Source: Eulemur rufifrons
Lineage: Eukaryota; Chordata; Mammalia; Primates; Lemuridae
Assembly: GCF_041146395.1 (NCBI RefSeq)
Contig: NC_090996.1
Span: 36,480,738 to 36,544,737 of the forward strand
Length of the DNA stretch: 64,000 bases
Reading direction: 5' to 3'
Below are positions 19,721 through 31,860 of this stretch, one piece after another. Position numbers and translations under genes: made by a program. The notes under the pieces are model-generated. The model searched no databases and was not told the origin of the DNA. It saw only the letters and a list, made by a program, of their open reading frames with translations. The first letter of the stretch is position 1. Each line of letters begins with the position of its first letter.

Positions 19721-22100
19721 AGGGAGGAACCGCGGTGAACACGAGTCCCACCCACACACCGAGGTGCGGTCTGGAGACGCCGCAGACATACAGGGAGCCC
19801 GCAAATGCTTACCGAGGCGGCAGGCCTGCGGGAGTGGCCGTTCCGGGGAGGGTGTTGGGTCTCTGCCGGGCCTGGAGACACGATTACCGAGGCCCCTGTC
19901 CTTGGGGAAAGGACATGGCCACCTCAGCACAACAGCAGTGGGGGGGTCGTGCTAACGGGGCACAGTAGGAGCTTCTGATTTTGACACCTCAACTGAGACC
20001 AGAGCGGGGTGGGGATGGGGGGTTGGTCAGCCAGGGGAGGGGTGGCAGGGCCTTAGGCTGGGGAACAGGTGGCCCAAAGGCCGGCGTCTGAGTGAAGGCG
20101 GAGGCGCAGAACACCAGCCTGAGCCCTCTTCCTTCCCAGACACCCCCTGTCCCCCATCCCCCTTTCTGGGCCCACTGAGATCAGACCCGCCTGTGTCCAC
20201 AGAGCATCTCTGAGCAGGAAACCACCTTGGGTGCTGGGGGGGCAGTGGGGCTTGGGTTGGGACTGTTCCCCTTGAATTCCCCCATCTGCCCACAACCTTT
20301 CCAAGGCAGGATCCTGTGAGCTGGGCCCAGGCTCCCCTAGAGCCCACCTTGGCTGCCCCTGCCCTGCAGGGACCGGGGTGTTAGGCCCCTGGTCCCCAGG
20401 CTGGAGATGGTGCCTCCCGTCAGAACCCAGCCAGACCCTGGGGCCAGCCTGACCTACCACAGGGGAGAGGGGATCCCCCGGTAGGAGAGCCCCCCTCCAG
20501 CCAGGGCCGGCCTCCCCAGCAGTGGAAACAGACTCAGGCAGCCACGTCTGCAGGCTCCTGGCCCAACGCCCCCCACTCCTCTCCCCCGGCCAGCCCCCAG
20601 GACCCTGAGTGCAGAGGGGAGGAGAGGTACCTTGTCAACAGCAAAGCACAAACAGGCCTGTCGCGGCTACTTTTTTCGCTGCAAAAGAATGAATAGTGTT
20701 TAGAGAGAAGGGGAGAGACCAAAATCTGACGGAGAAAATGGCCTCCTCATCTAACTTCCTGCCCGTATTCATTTCCAAGGACGCGTGCAAAGGGCCAGTG
20801 CCAATCGCTAATTTCTTTAACAACTTCCATACAGGTCAGCTGTTTTCAGCTGAACTTTGCACTCAGCAAACAAGCAGCTTCGGGCAGGTGTTTTCGCCTG
20901 ACCCTTCATTCACCTGCTCAGGTTCTTTCCATCCAGCCGTCCTTCCTTCCAGGGCCAGCCCCCACACAGGCCCTTACGCACCTTTTATTTATTTATTTAT
21001 TTATTTTTTTGAGACAGAGTCTCGCTCTGTTGCCCGGGCTGAGTGCCGTGGTGTCAGCCTAGCTCACAGCAACCTCAAACTCCTGGGCTCAAGTGATCCT
21101 CCTGCCTCAGCCTCCCGAGTAGCTGGGACTACAGGCATGCGCCACCATGCCCGGCTAATTTTTTTCTATATATATATTTTAGTTGTCCAGCTAATTTCTT
21201 TCTATTTTTAGTAGAGACGGGGTCTCGCTCTTGCTCAGGCTGGTGTCGAACTCCTGAGCTCAAGCGATCCGCCTCGGCCTCCCAGGGTGCTGGGACTACA
21301 GGCGTGAGCCACCGCGCCCGGCCTGCACCTTTTAAAAGAAGTTCGATGCCCCTGTCCAGTGGGGCCTGCAGGGCCTAGGCCCGGCTCAGGGGGTCTGGGA
21401 TAGGTGTGGCCAAGCTGCTGGAGGCTGGGGTGGCGCCCTGAGACCATGGCCGCTGGTGCAACTGGGTGGGGAGGGCATTGAGACCCCCCCGGCGGGAAAG
21501 TGCCTCTCCCCCAGTTCCAGAGTTCCCTGGGCAGGGTCTCTGCCTATTCCCCAACTGGCCCTCCCAGGCCGCTGTGCAACTGAGCCATCTGCCAATGCTC
21601 CCCTCCTCTCCCCCGGAAGGCCCTGCTCAGGGACCCACAGCAGGAGATGGGGGGACCCCAGGCGCACACATACGGCCTCCAGCTGTACACAGCAGCAGAC
21701 CAGCCTGGCACGCTAGCCCCGGCACCGCTGCTCTTGGGGCAGCCACACCGTCCCCTTGACCCCACAGCCCGTGGGCCGCTGGTCCCTGCACGTCCTGAGG
21801 GCCCCACAATCCTTTCTCCTGGATCCTCCTTCACTGAGGCCCCGCCCCGTCTGAACCCCCATCCTCTCCCTGAGTCCTCACCCCTCAATGAGCCATGTGA
21901 GCCCCTCCCCCCTTCACCCTGTCCCAGCTGAGCCCGATCCCCTCAACCCGCGTTTTCCATCGGGGTCCACGCCCCGCCCAGGCCAGACATCTCCGGGTCC
22001 CACATCGCCCCGAGGCCCCGTCCCCGCAGGCGGCCCTGGCATGTCCCCGCCTGCAAGAGCCTGTTCATGGTGGAGATTCTCGGGTCGCTCGCCGGCGCCA
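19721..22100. other. Intergenic region between divergent ARHGDIG and RGS11
   Basis: About 2.4 kb between the two divergent CpG-island promoters. It contains one full antisense Alu (20983-21323). The part 20660-20960 is AT-richer and not recognised as a repeat or an exon. No gene is seen. Confidence 0.75.
20983..21323 (-). mobile_element. Full-length strepsirrhine-type Alu, antisense
   Basis: Starts with a (TTTA)n-modified tail and ends 'gccaccgcgcccggcc'. A short direct repeat 'gcacctttta' flanks it, consistent with a target-site duplication. Confidence 0.92.
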
Positions 22101-22119
22101 ACCCCTTTGCTTCGGGCCA

Positions 22120-22620
22120 TAGCGGGGCTCTCAGACCCGCAGTGGGACCGGGCGACCGGGGACTCCCGCATGCCGGGGCGCGGAGGGTTAACTCGGGCCA
22201 ACTCGGGCGCAGGGCCGGGCGGGGTGGGAGCCCGGCGGGGTGAGGGCGGGGCAGCCTCGGACACCCGCCGGCCTCGCCCGCAGCCATGGCCGCCAGCCCC
22301 GCACCCTCCGGCGGGCGCCCCGGCGCGCAAAGGCCGCATCTGAGCAAGGTGGGAGCGCGGGGGTCGCGCTGTCCCCCCACTGCCCGGCATCCGGGCCGGG
22401 AGGGCTGGAGAGGAGCGGGCGGGTGGCCGGTGCGGGAGCGCGCGGTGCCCGTCCGCGGCCTGGGGGCTGCGCTCGGTGCGCCCCTGGCCTGCGCCTCTGC
22501 CGCCAGCTGTCACCGCGCTAATCTGGCCTGAGCGCGCCGACCCGGGGCATCCGGGCCGGCTTGGGAATCGGGGACCTGGGACCTGGGGGCGGCCGGAGAA
22601 GCCCCTCACGGCCCCCTCCG
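22120..22620 (+). promoter_or_regulatory. RGS11: CpG island at the RGS11 5' end
   Basis: CpG-dense stretch around the RGS11 start codon (22286) and first intron. The core promoter was not resolved further. Confidence 0.65.
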
Positions 22621-25600
22621 CCCAGATGGAGCGGGTGGTCGTGAGTATGCAGGACCCGGATCAGGGCGTGAAGATGCGGAGCCAGCGTCTGCTCATCACC
22701 GTCGTCCCCCACTTGGTGACGGGTGAGGCTGCGGCCTGGGCGCGGGCCGGGCGGGGGGCGGTGCGTGCCTGGGCCTCCCTCCACCGCAGTCTCCTGCGCA
22801 GGCCGCGACGTCGTGGAGTGGCTGATCCGGAAGTTCTGCATCTCCCAGGAGGGTGAGCGGTCACCGGCGGGCCTGCCTGCCCCTCCGGCCGGGTGGTGGC
22901 TGGTGGCTGGTGGCCTAAGCCTGGGTCTTCCCTGGGTCGCGGGTGTCAGAGCCCTGCAGAGTGTGCTGGGGTTGGGGGAACCCCCCCCCCCGTCCCCCCA
23001 GCTGACACTCGCCACCCCACCCCTCCCAGAGGCCCTGCACCTGGGCACTCTTCTGGTGCAGCATGGCTACCTATACCCGCTGCGGGACCCTGGCATCCTG
23101 GTGCTCCGGCAGGACGAGACACCCTACAGGTTCCAGGTCAGGCCCGGCGGGGAGCCGCAGGGACCCCAGCTACCTACCCAGAAGGCCAACTAGTGGAGAC
23201 TCCAGGGAGGGGCGCGGAGCTTGCTGGGATTGGAGTGGGCGTGGCCATGGCACCTTGGGCTGGTGGTCTACTGCCCCCTCCCCAAAAGGCCTGGACTGGA
23301 AGTGCCCATGGGGTGAGAAGGACCAGGTTAAGGGACGGAGTGTCAGTTTTTCTGGGGCCACAGCAGGGACCCCAATAGCGGTAATAACTGGAAGATTCTG
23401 CTGGCTTCCGGAGGGTCCTAGACCCTCACCCCTGGAGAAGGAGGCTACGTGCGGCATGAGGACTGGAGCCCTGCACTTCATGTACTCAAACGTGATGGAC
23501 GCCCTTCCCACCTCCCCGACCACGTCAGGGACCCAGGCCCAGGCTGCCATCGGTGGTCGCCCCACCCCAAGCGCAGACTGTGACTGCCCCCGCCCCACCC
23601 TACAGGGAGGGCTCAGGCAGCCACTGTCGGGGAGGCTGCCCCTGCCCAGGGCTCCAAGGGGAGAGCTGAGCTCAGTTCCAGGGGGGCCCGATGGCCAATG
23701 ATCAGCAGGGCCTCTGGGTGGTGGGCAGACAGGGAGGTCCTCAGAGACCCTCTGCGAAGCCCAGTCTCCTTCCAAGGGAGTTGTGAGGGTGGGGTGACAC
23801 CCGGGGTGGTCCCAGACACCCTTCTCCCTGCGCCACACCAGACGCCGTACTTCTGGACAAGCACCCTGTGGCCGGCCGCCGAGCTGGACTATGGTGAGTG
23901 AGGAGGGGATGGGCCAGCCTGAGGACCGGCTCCCAGGAGGCTGGACCCAAGGATGATGCCACGGGGTAGGAGCAGAGCTGCCCTCTGCAGCCTGCACCGT
24001 CTTTCCAGCCATCTACCTGGCCAAGAAGAACATGCGGAAGCAGGGGGCCCTGCTCGACCACGAGAAGGTGGGACCCCGCACCAGGCCGCGCCCGGCTGGG
24101 AGAGTCCAGGGCCCCGCGTTTGCCCCAGAACAGCAGCCCAGGCCCCGAGATACCCCCCTGCCCCCCACTCCCGGCACGGTCTCCCTGGAGTGGTGGGTCG
24201 CACGTCCTAGAGCTGGGCCGGGGAGGGATCAGCCCTGCGGCCCTGCTGCCCCCAGGAGCGCTATGACCAGCTACACAAGAGGATCAACCACGCGTGGGAC
24301 CTGGTGCTGACGCAGGCCAGAGAGCAACTGCGGTGAGGCCTTGCCGCCGGCCCGCGGCAGTCACCCAACCCTTCCGGAAGCTGTGGCCCTGGGTGGCACT
24401 GCCCGGGAGTGGCCGGCCACCCAGGCCCAGGGCTGAGGGTGGGGGGAGGCACTGCAGTGGCTCAGTGTACCCCAACTCTGCCTGCTCCTCTCAGGGCAGC
24501 TAAGCAGCGCAGGAAAGGGGACAGGCTGGTCATCGCATGCCAGGAGCAGACCTTCTGGCTGGTGCACAGGCCCCCGGTAAGCCCTCGTTGGGGAGTGGGG
24601 GTGTCACGCTCCCCTGAGGCTCCCGCAGGGCCTCCGTTTGGAGCACTCGCCTTCCCGGTCCTGGTTTGCCCAGAGATCTGCAGGTCAGGTCTGGGACCGC
24701 CCCACCCCTAGACCACGGGACAAACCGGTTTCTCTCAGTCTGAGGGGGACTGAAGACCCTCAGGAGGAGGCCGAGTGTGGGGCTGGCCTGACTGAGGTCA
24801 CAGCCCGAGAGTTTCTGGGGTGCCCGCTTGGTGTCAGGCCTTACCAGGGCCGTGGTCCCGGCAGGCGGTTTGAGGTCCCACCACCATCCGAGCGAGCGGG
24901 GAGACCACGTGGACAGGCCACTGGGGGGCAGGAGCAGAGAGGGGACAGGGCCTGGGGCCGGGTCGGGGCTCCGCTTCTGAGCTCCCTGGAGCGTGTCCAC
25001 ATTATAGGGGGAAGCGCTTCAGCCGCTGGGGGTCTGTGGAGGTGGAACTTAGCCCTAGGGTGGGGTCTCCGAAGGCCACCAGAGCTGTGCCCCCACCGTA
25101 CCTCATCTCCCCTCTGCAGCCCGGGGCCCCCGACGTGCTGGAGCAGGGTCCGGGGCGGAGGTGCAGCAGCGCCAGCCAGGTGCAGATGGTGAGCCCTGCC
25201 CGCGCCCACCCCGCTCCACCGTGGGGCTATTGGGGGCCGCCCGTCCATATGTCCTCCAGACCACCCAGTGACACACGGTGCAGCTGCTCCTGGTCACCCT
25301 GCCCTCGCCCTCCCCACCCCCAGTGGCCTGCTAACCCCCCTTCTCTCCCCTCCCACCGGCGGCCGTGCGTACACCTAAGTGCAGTGGTCCTGGGGGAGGG
25401 AGGGGCTCTCCCCCCGGGCTGGGACAACATCAGGGCTCACAGGGACCTGGAGGGGTGATCAGCAGGGTTCAGGCCTGAGGGACATGGGCTGAACCAGCCT
25501 CCTGCCTCCTGGGCCGCTGGTGGCCTCCTGGGCTGGAGGGAACCAGACCCGGACAGTCACATCCCCAGGTCGCAGCAGCAAAGCCCTTTGTTCAAATCAA

Positions 25601-28600
25601 ACCCCACCAAACCCACAACCTAGAACAGATAAACTTCCTGAGTTCAAAACCCCATACAGAGTCGGCGATAGAGGGCTGGGGCAAATGCTGGAAGTCACAC
25701 GTGTCCTGACCACTGGCGGGTCCCCTGCCTCTCGCTCTGGACCCGTATGGGGAACATGGGTCAGCAGCCTCAGGCTCACGGCTCCTGAGTTCGAGTTAAA
25801 CCTGGGTTCCCGGCCGGGCGCGGTGGCTCATGCCTGTAATCCCAGCACTCTGGGAGGCCGAGGCGGGTGGATGGCTCGAGGTCAGGAGTTCCAGACCTGC
25901 CTGAGCAAGAGCGAGACCCCATCTCTACTGAACATAGAAAAAAGAAATGATCTGGCCAACTAAAAATATATAGAGAAAAAAATTAGCCGGGCATGGTGGT
26001 GCATGCCTGTAGTCCCAGCTACTCAGGAGGCTGAGGCAGGAGGATCGCTTGAGCCCAGTAGTTTGAGGTTGCTGTGAGTGAGGCTGACGCCACGGCACTC
26101 TAGCCCAGGCAACAGAGCAAGACTCTGTCTCAAAAAAAAAACAACAAACCCGGGTTCCCCAGCGTCAGCCCATTAGGAGTGCTTTTTATGTGTATGTTGT
26201 TTAAAAAATGATTTAAATGCATTTGAAAATACGACATATTAATCACAGTTGGGGGACTTCAAGGCAACCGTGAGAAGCTGAGGGTTCTGTGGAATATTCT
26301 GGAAATCTCTGGAGTACAGCTCCCCAGAGGTCTCCTGGAAAGTCGAACTCCCCACTGGCGCAGGGGCTCTGGGGGGCAGGGCTGGGTGCTGGGGCAGGGT
26401 CTCGGGTCGTGGGCCTGTGCTCTAACTGTGGTCACCGTCCCCTTCTAGACCAAGAGCTCGGATTTCTATAGGCGGGAGGTAGGTCCTGGCGTGGGCGGGG
26501 GTTGGGCGCCCAGCCCCAGCCCGGACGGGGCTAAGGCGTCTGTCGTCCTAGATCGAGCGCTGCAGGAAGGCCCTGGGCAGGACCCGGGTGAAGTCTTCTG
26601 TCTGCCTTGAGGCGTGAGTTGGGGGGGCAGCCGGAGACCCCCAGCCCAGAGCCCAGACCCTTTCTGGCGTGCCCTGTCCCTGAGGCCCCGTCCTGCCTGC
26701 CCCGGGCACTGTCCCCTCCAGGTACCTGCAGTTCAGCGTCCAACACAGGCTGCACGACCCCATGCTGTCGGGGTGCCTGCCCGGCAACCCCTGGATCACA
26801 GACAGTGCCGCCTACTGGGCCGTGAACTCGCCCACGTGAGCCCTGGGCGGGGCGGGCGGGACCTCCCAACCCGGGGCCGAGGCAGGGTCAGCCCAGCCCC
26901 CCAACACCCCCTCCCCGCAGGGCGGCTGCACCCACAAAGCTCCGCGTGGAGCGCTGGGCCTTCAGCTTTCAGGAGCTGCTGGAGGACCCCATGGGGCGGG
27001 CCCACTTCATGGACTTTCTCACCAAGGAGTTCAGTGGTGAGAAGCCCCCGCCCTCCTGCTCTGGGCCCCGTCCCCCCAGGCTTCTGCCCTCCCCTCACCT
27101 GTCCCCTCCTGGCTCCTGACTGGGGTCCCGGCCCCCCAGCCGAAAACCTCAGCTTCTGGGAGGCGTGTGAGGAGCTTCGCTACGGCGGGCAGGCCCAAGT
27201 CCCTGCCCTGGTGGACGCCGCGTACCAGTGAGTGCTGTGGGCCGGGCGCTGGCGGCTGCGGGGCAGACACGCCCGCCTGGAGGAGCCCACACCGTCCCCA
27301 CTCCCAGGCAGTTCCTGGCTCCTGGCGCCGCCCGCTGGGTCAACATCGACAGCCGGACCATGGAGCGGACCCTGGAAGGGCTGCGCCAGCCCCACCGCTA
27401 CGTCCTGGATGACGCCCAGCTGCACATATACATGCTCATGAAGAAGGTGGGCCCTGGGCCAGCCTGCAGGGCGCGGGTGGGGGCGCCCCGGCCGGCCTCG
27501 CCGCCTGCACAGTCCCTGGCCGCGCTGCCCCGGCCCCGTGGGAGCTCCTTCCCCGGGCCGGCTGGCCTGGGGGTCCCGCGGCCTTGGTCCCACCCTGCCG
27601 GCTGCTCACTCCGTCCACAGATAGCAAACAGGGTCGGAGGGGCCGAAGCACCTGCCCAGGTCACAGCTTAGTAAGGGACCGGCTTCCACTTGCAAAAGCT
27701 TTTTTTTTTTTTTTTTGAGACAGAGTGTCGCTCTGTCACCCGGGCTAGAGTGCCGTGGCGTCAGCCTCGCTCACAGCAACCTCAGACTCCTGGGCTCAAG
27801 CGATCCTCCTGCCTCAGCCTCCCGAGTAGCTGGGACTACAGGCATGCGCCGCCATTCCTGGCTAATTTTTTCTATATATATTTTTTAGTTGGCCAGATAA
27901 TTTCTTTCTATTTTTAGTAGAGATGGGGTCTCGCTCTTGCTCAGGCTGGTCTCGAACTCCTGACCTCGAGCGATCCGCCCGCCTCGGCCTCCCACCCAGC
28001 CCCAATTCAAGTCTCTTGAATCTCTTTTTAAAGTATAGGTTTTTCTCCACGTCATCTCTCCCTTCTGTTTTGTTTCGGAGGCGCCGGACCCTTTGCCCAG
28101 CCTGTTTCTCACAGCCTGGCTCTTGCTGACCACATCCTTGTGGCTCCGTCGACCTGTTTCTCTGTCCTGTCTTTCTATAAAGTGGCAGTTACACTTAAGG
28201 CTTGCTCAGATTCATCTCCAGGGTTTGTGACTAGCTTACCTGGTTTTGTTGAGGTGGTGTCTGGCGTCCTCCATCAGGATCCGTGAGGTGCGGCTGCCTC
28301 TCCTTTCGTGGTGCAAGCTGCCACTGCGCCTTTACTGTGACTGCGACGGGCACGTTCTAGTTCGGCCCCTGCCTCTGTCCTGGCGGGCTGGTTCCACGAG
28401 ACGCCTCCCTCACCTGCTCTGTGGGGTCCAGTGGGGCAGACTGCGGGGGCAAGCCAGGTGCTTGACACCTTCATTTACCACCTTCAAAAATAACGAGCCG
28501 GAGTCAGGCACGGAGGCTCACGCCCGTAACCCAGGCACTCTGGGAGGCTGAGGCAGGAAGATCACTTGAGCCCAGGAGTTTGAGTCCAGCCTGGGCCACA

Positions 28601-30171
28601 CAGCAAGACCCTCTTCTCTAAAAACAAAAATTTTGAGTTGGACCCAGTATCTACCAAGGGTGGTCAGCGAGGTCGGATGTTTTTAATACCATCATAAAAT
28701 CACAGACGTCACCGTATCTGATGTGTTTCAGTCCCCATGTCCAATCCTTCCTAGGTGGTGTGCACACGGCCCCACAGTGGCCCTCTGGCTCCCAGTCATC
28801 TGACGTGTCCCCGGCACACCGCGGTGGCTCCCCTGCTCCCACTCGTCCCCGGCTTGTCCTGCCCATGCCTGGAGTTGACTGTTTCCACGGGAACCCTGGC
28901 CCTTTCCAAGGGGGGTGTTTAGAAACCGCAGCCTGTGTTCCCGTGTTCCTTGCTCCTGGGGACAGAACAGGAAATATGTGTCTTAAACAAAAGCCAGGAG
29001 CACACGCTAACACTTCACTCAGGATCCCAGGCTGTCCTGAAGCTCTGTCCTTGTGTCTCTGTCCTCGCTCCCGCGCTGCGGGTCCTGGTTTCGGCACCGC
29101 TGACACGATTACTCGCGTGTTTCCTCGCACGTCAGCCCCGGCCGAGCAACACGCGCTACCGTCCGCAATGCGGCCACTGAAGACGGTCTCCTCTTTTCGG
29201 GCCTGTGCACACTTCCTGTTTGGGACGTCACCTTGAGCGGCTCTGCTGCGTGTGCTTAGGGTCCCGCCACCGACTGGGTGCATGGCTGGCGTCACATGGC
29301 CTGCTTTATTTTCAGTGTTTGGGAATTGCTTCTTTATTTTGTAATTATATAAAATACCTGCTCAGTTCCAAAATCAGTTCTACAGAGCAAGGTCCACTGA
29401 AGGGAGTCAAGCTTTCCCTGCCCCTCCCTGTCTCCCCTGCTTCCCACCAAAGTTAACAATTTAAAATGCATTTTTCTTTAAAAATACAAGCACTTACAGT
29501 CATAGATTCCTCTCCCTTTTATTTAACCCCATGCAGTTTCCCGCTGCCCCGCTTTGTGTTCACCCCACGCCCTGCCCTCGCTCTGCGGGCGCCTCCTGCG
29601 GCTGCTCAGGGCCCCTGGCTGGAGGTGCCGCCACCCCCTCCTCCTGCCTGGGCACCAGGGCCCCGCCCAGCTTCTGCCGTGAACGGCCCGGGGACAGGAG
29701 CCCAGGTGTCCCCGAGTCCGACAGTCCGGCAGGGCTGGGTGCCTGGCCACAGTGCCCGCGCACTGGGGCTGGGCTAGAGGAGGCCTGGCGGTGCCGGCTG
29801 CACCTTGGGGGGCCGGCTGGGAGGAGAGGGGGCGCTGGGTCAGAGCTGGACGCCATCTCTTGCAGGACTCCTACCCCCGGTTCCTGAAGTCTGACTTGTA
29901 CAAGGGCCTGCTGGCGGAGGCAGGGATGCCGCTGGAGACAAAGAGACGGTGAGCCCAGCAGTGCCCGGCTGCCGCTGCCCCAGAAACGGCCGAGGCCTGC
30001 GTGAGGTGGGCAGGACCCTGCCGGCCACCTGCCATCAGCCCCCTTCTCACCCACAGGGTGTTCCCGTTCCCACGGAAGCCGTGGCACTCAAGCCCCAGCC
30101 CTGCTCTCCTTCCTACCTCTGGGGAGCCCACGGTGGCCGGTGGCCCTGGGGGTGGTGACAAAGTGGCCTAG
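22286..30171 (+). CDS. RGS11: RGS11, regulator of G-protein signalling 11 (17 exons, 467 aa)
   Basis: R7-family RGS protein, an obligate partner of Gbeta5, that speeds GTP hydrolysis on Galpha-o; in human and mouse it acts with RGS7 in retinal ON-bipolar cells. Exons: 22286-22348, 22626-22722, 22802-22852, 23030-23136, 23842-23893, 24009-24067, 24256-24332, 24495-24576, 25120-25188, 26449-26478, 26552-26613, 26722-26835, 26921-27036, 27140-27227, 27308-27446, 29866-29948, 30057-30171. They total 1,404 nt, i.e. 467 residues, equal to human. Domains: DEP about residues 34-106, DHEX 107-196, Ggamma-like 222-283, RGS about 300-418, then a Pro/Gly-rich tail ending GDKVA. The start is in a good context (gccatgg). 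All junctions are GT-AG with consistent phase; no defect is seen. Confidence 0.97.
22626..23136 (+). CDS. RGS11: RGS11 DEP-domain exons
   Basis: Exons 22626-22722, 22802-22852 and 23030-23136. Visible pieces are [35 protein letters not shown] and [17 protein letters not shown]. The DEP domain of R7 proteins binds the membrane anchor R7BP or the orphan receptors GPR158/179. Confidence 0.95.
23137..26448 (+). other. RGS11: RGS11 introns of more than 300 bp in the 5' half
   Basis: Introns 23137-23841, 24577-25119 and 25189-26448, the last carrying a full Alu. Nothing else is recognised in them. Confidence 0.75.
25812..26149 (+). mobile_element. Full-length strepsirrhine-type Alu, sense
   Basis: Starts 'ggccgggcgcggtggctc' and ends in an A tail. 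The flanks 'aaacctgggttccc' and 'aaacccgggttccc' form a 14-bp target-site duplication with one mismatch. Intronic in RGS11. Confidence 0.95.
26449..26835 (+). CDS. RGS11: RGS11 G-gamma-like (GGL) exons
   Basis: Exons 26449-26478 (only 10 codons), 26552-26613 and 26722-26835. The helix [20 protein letters not shown] and the closing motif PGNPWITD mark the Ggamma-like fold that binds Gbeta5. Confidence 0.94.
26921..29948 (+). CDS. RGS11: RGS11 RGS-domain exons
   Basis: Exons 26921-27036, 27140-27227, 27308-27446 and 29866-29948. Visible RGS signatures are [41 protein letters not shown] and [20 protein letters not shown]. The residues that contact Galpha switch regions (EN..FW and the D/N near the C-terminus) are present. 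A 2.4-kb intron splits the domain before its last helices. Confidence 0.95.
27700..27994 (-). mobile_element. Alu, antisense, lacking its 5' end
   Basis: T run of 16, both arms and the strepsirrhine linker are present. The copy stops at 'gcctcggcctccca', about 40 bases before the normal end. Confidence 0.9.
28502..28635 (+). mobile_element. Alu left-arm monomer (FLAM-like), sense
   Basis: From 'gtcaggcacggaggctcac' to 'ctctaaaaacaaaaa'; a single arm with its own A tail. Confidence 0.8.
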
Positions 30172-31085
30172 GTGGACCTGGCCCCTGTCGTCCTCACCTC
30201 CTGCTACCTCCCAGGCCTCCTGCCCAACACCCTGCTGACTGCATGTCACCCTCCTCCTGGCCCAGGGTCCTGGCAGCTGCTGCCCCCCAGCACGGGTGTC
30301 CCCTGTACCAGCCTTGCTGGGGGCACACAAGCCTCTCTCGAGCTTCCTCTCCTTTTCCTTTGGGCAAGTCCTCTTGCCAGGGGGGCTGGTCCGGTGTGAT
30401 GCCCAGGGAGGGGGCTGCACTGGCCACGCTCCGGTTGGGCAGGCCCTGTTACCTGCAGAGGGGTGAGACCAGGGCCACACCGAGTTCCTGGCAGGCTGTG
30501 GTCTTCAGTTCAGCACTGGGTGCCCATCCCCATCTCTGGAGCCATCACGTCAGCCGGTGACTACCTGGAAGCAAGAGGCACAGACACGTGGCTTCCCACA
30601 GGTGGCACCTGCCACGTGGTGAGGAAATGCAGGTCTCAGGGCAGACTCTGCCCCGTCCAGCAGCAGCTCTGCTGAGGACCCCAGAGAGCTCCCTCGGTTC
30701 CGGGGAGGCCAAGCTGAGCCCGCGTCACGCTTGCCGCCTTCCAGAGCTGTGCCCGCACCACCAGGCCTGCACTGGCACCACACGTTCCAGGACTCGGTTT
30801 TCCACCTTGGAGCTGCGGCTTCTGCACCAGATTTGTACAGATGACTCTGGGCCCGTTTCCGTTAGGGCAGATCTCGGCAGCTGTCCTCCCTGCAAGCCTT
30901 GCTGTGTGCGCCACACGGCCCCTCCCCAGGCGCCCCACCGCCCCCAGGCTGCGTGAAGGCACAGGTTGGGGGTACAGCTCTGACCGGCTCAGCTGGGGGC
31001 GCCACCCCTACCGCAGGGCTTGCCCACACGTCACGCTCCCAGCCCCTTCCAGCAAAAATAAAAGCCCCTTGGGCCCATCCTGCTC
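30172..31085 (+). other. RGS11: RGS11 3' UTR
   Basis: About 0.9 kb of GC-rich sequence from the stop codon to just past the AATAAA at 31057-31062. Cleavage is expected near 31080. Confidence 0.75.
31057..31062 (+). terminator. RGS11: RGS11 polyadenylation signal AATAAA
   Basis: Hexamer in the context 'agcaaaaataaaagcc', about 30 bp before the start of the TG-rich minisatellite. Confidence 0.8.
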
Positions 31086-31094
31086 AGTGCAGCT

Positions 31095-31860
31095 CATGAC
31101 GAGTGTGCGCACACAGGACGTGTGTGCGTGTAGTGCATGTGCATGACGTGTGCGTGTGTAGCGTGGTGTATGAGGCATGCATGTGCAGTTTGTGTGAGGC
31201 ATGCATTACGTAGTGTGTGCACACGTGTAGGGTATGCATGCGAGGTGTGCACGTGTGTAGTGTCTGCATAGAATGCACGCATGTGGTGTGTGCGTGTGAG
31301 GCACGTGCATGTGTGGCGTGCGTGCATGTGAGGCATTCATACGTGTGTTGAGGCATGCATGTGTGTAATGTGTGCGTGTGAGGCACGTGCATGTGTGGCG
31401 TGCGTGTGTGTAAAGCATTCACACGTGTGTTGAGGCGTGCATGTGTGTAATGTGTGCGTGTGAGGCACGTGCATGTGTGGCGTGCGTGTGTGTAAAGCAT
31501 TCACACGTGTGTTGAGGCATGCATGTGTGTAATGTGTGCGTGTGAGGCACGTGCATGTAAAGCATTCACACGTGTGTTGAGGCGTGCACGTGTGTAATGT
31601 GTGCGTGTGAGGCACGTGCATGTAAAGCATTCACACGTGTGTTGAGGCATGCATGTGTGTAATGTGTGCGTGTGAGGCACGTGCATGTAAAGCATTCACA
31701 CGTGTGTTGAGGCGTGCACGTGTGTAATGTGTGCGTGTGAGGCACGTGCATGTGTGGCGTGCATGTAAAGCATTCACACGTGTGTTGAGGCATGCACGTG
31801 TGTAATGTGTGCGTGTGAGGCATGTGCATGTGTGGCGTGCGTGCGTGCGTGTGGTGCGGA
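31095..31860. repeat. TG-rich minisatellite, units of about 65-84 bp
   Basis: Alternating purine-pyrimidine DNA between the convergent ends of RGS11 and FAM234A. From 31332 it is a clear tandem array. The marker 'gcattcacacgtgtgttgagg' (first copy with 'gcattcatacg') recurs near 31332, 31414, 31498, 31562, 31627, 31692 and 31770, so unit lengths are about 82, 84, 64, 65, 65 and 78 bp. The short units lack an inner 'tgtggcgtgcgtgtg' block. Units carry the E-box CACGTG. It creates long His/Thr/Cys-rich open frames on the minus strand that are not genes. Confidence 0.93.

Larger units (their letters stand above)
27447..29865 (+). other. RGS11: RGS11 large intron inside the RGS domain
   Basis: 2.4-kb intron with a 5'-truncated antisense Alu (27700-27994) and an Alu monomer (28502-28635). 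The remainder, including the AT-rich 29300-29530, was not recognised. Confidence 0.75.

Noticed and set aside
18907..19968. A 353-codon + strand open frame over the ARHGDIG CpG island
   Set aside because: CpG-rich DNA has few stop codons. The frame is antisense to the ARHGDIG first exon and its composition is Pro/Arg/Ala-biased.
23170..24012. A 280-codon minus-strand frame in RGS11 introns
   Set aside because: No family resemblance and it runs antisense across exon 23842-23893; GC-rich noise.
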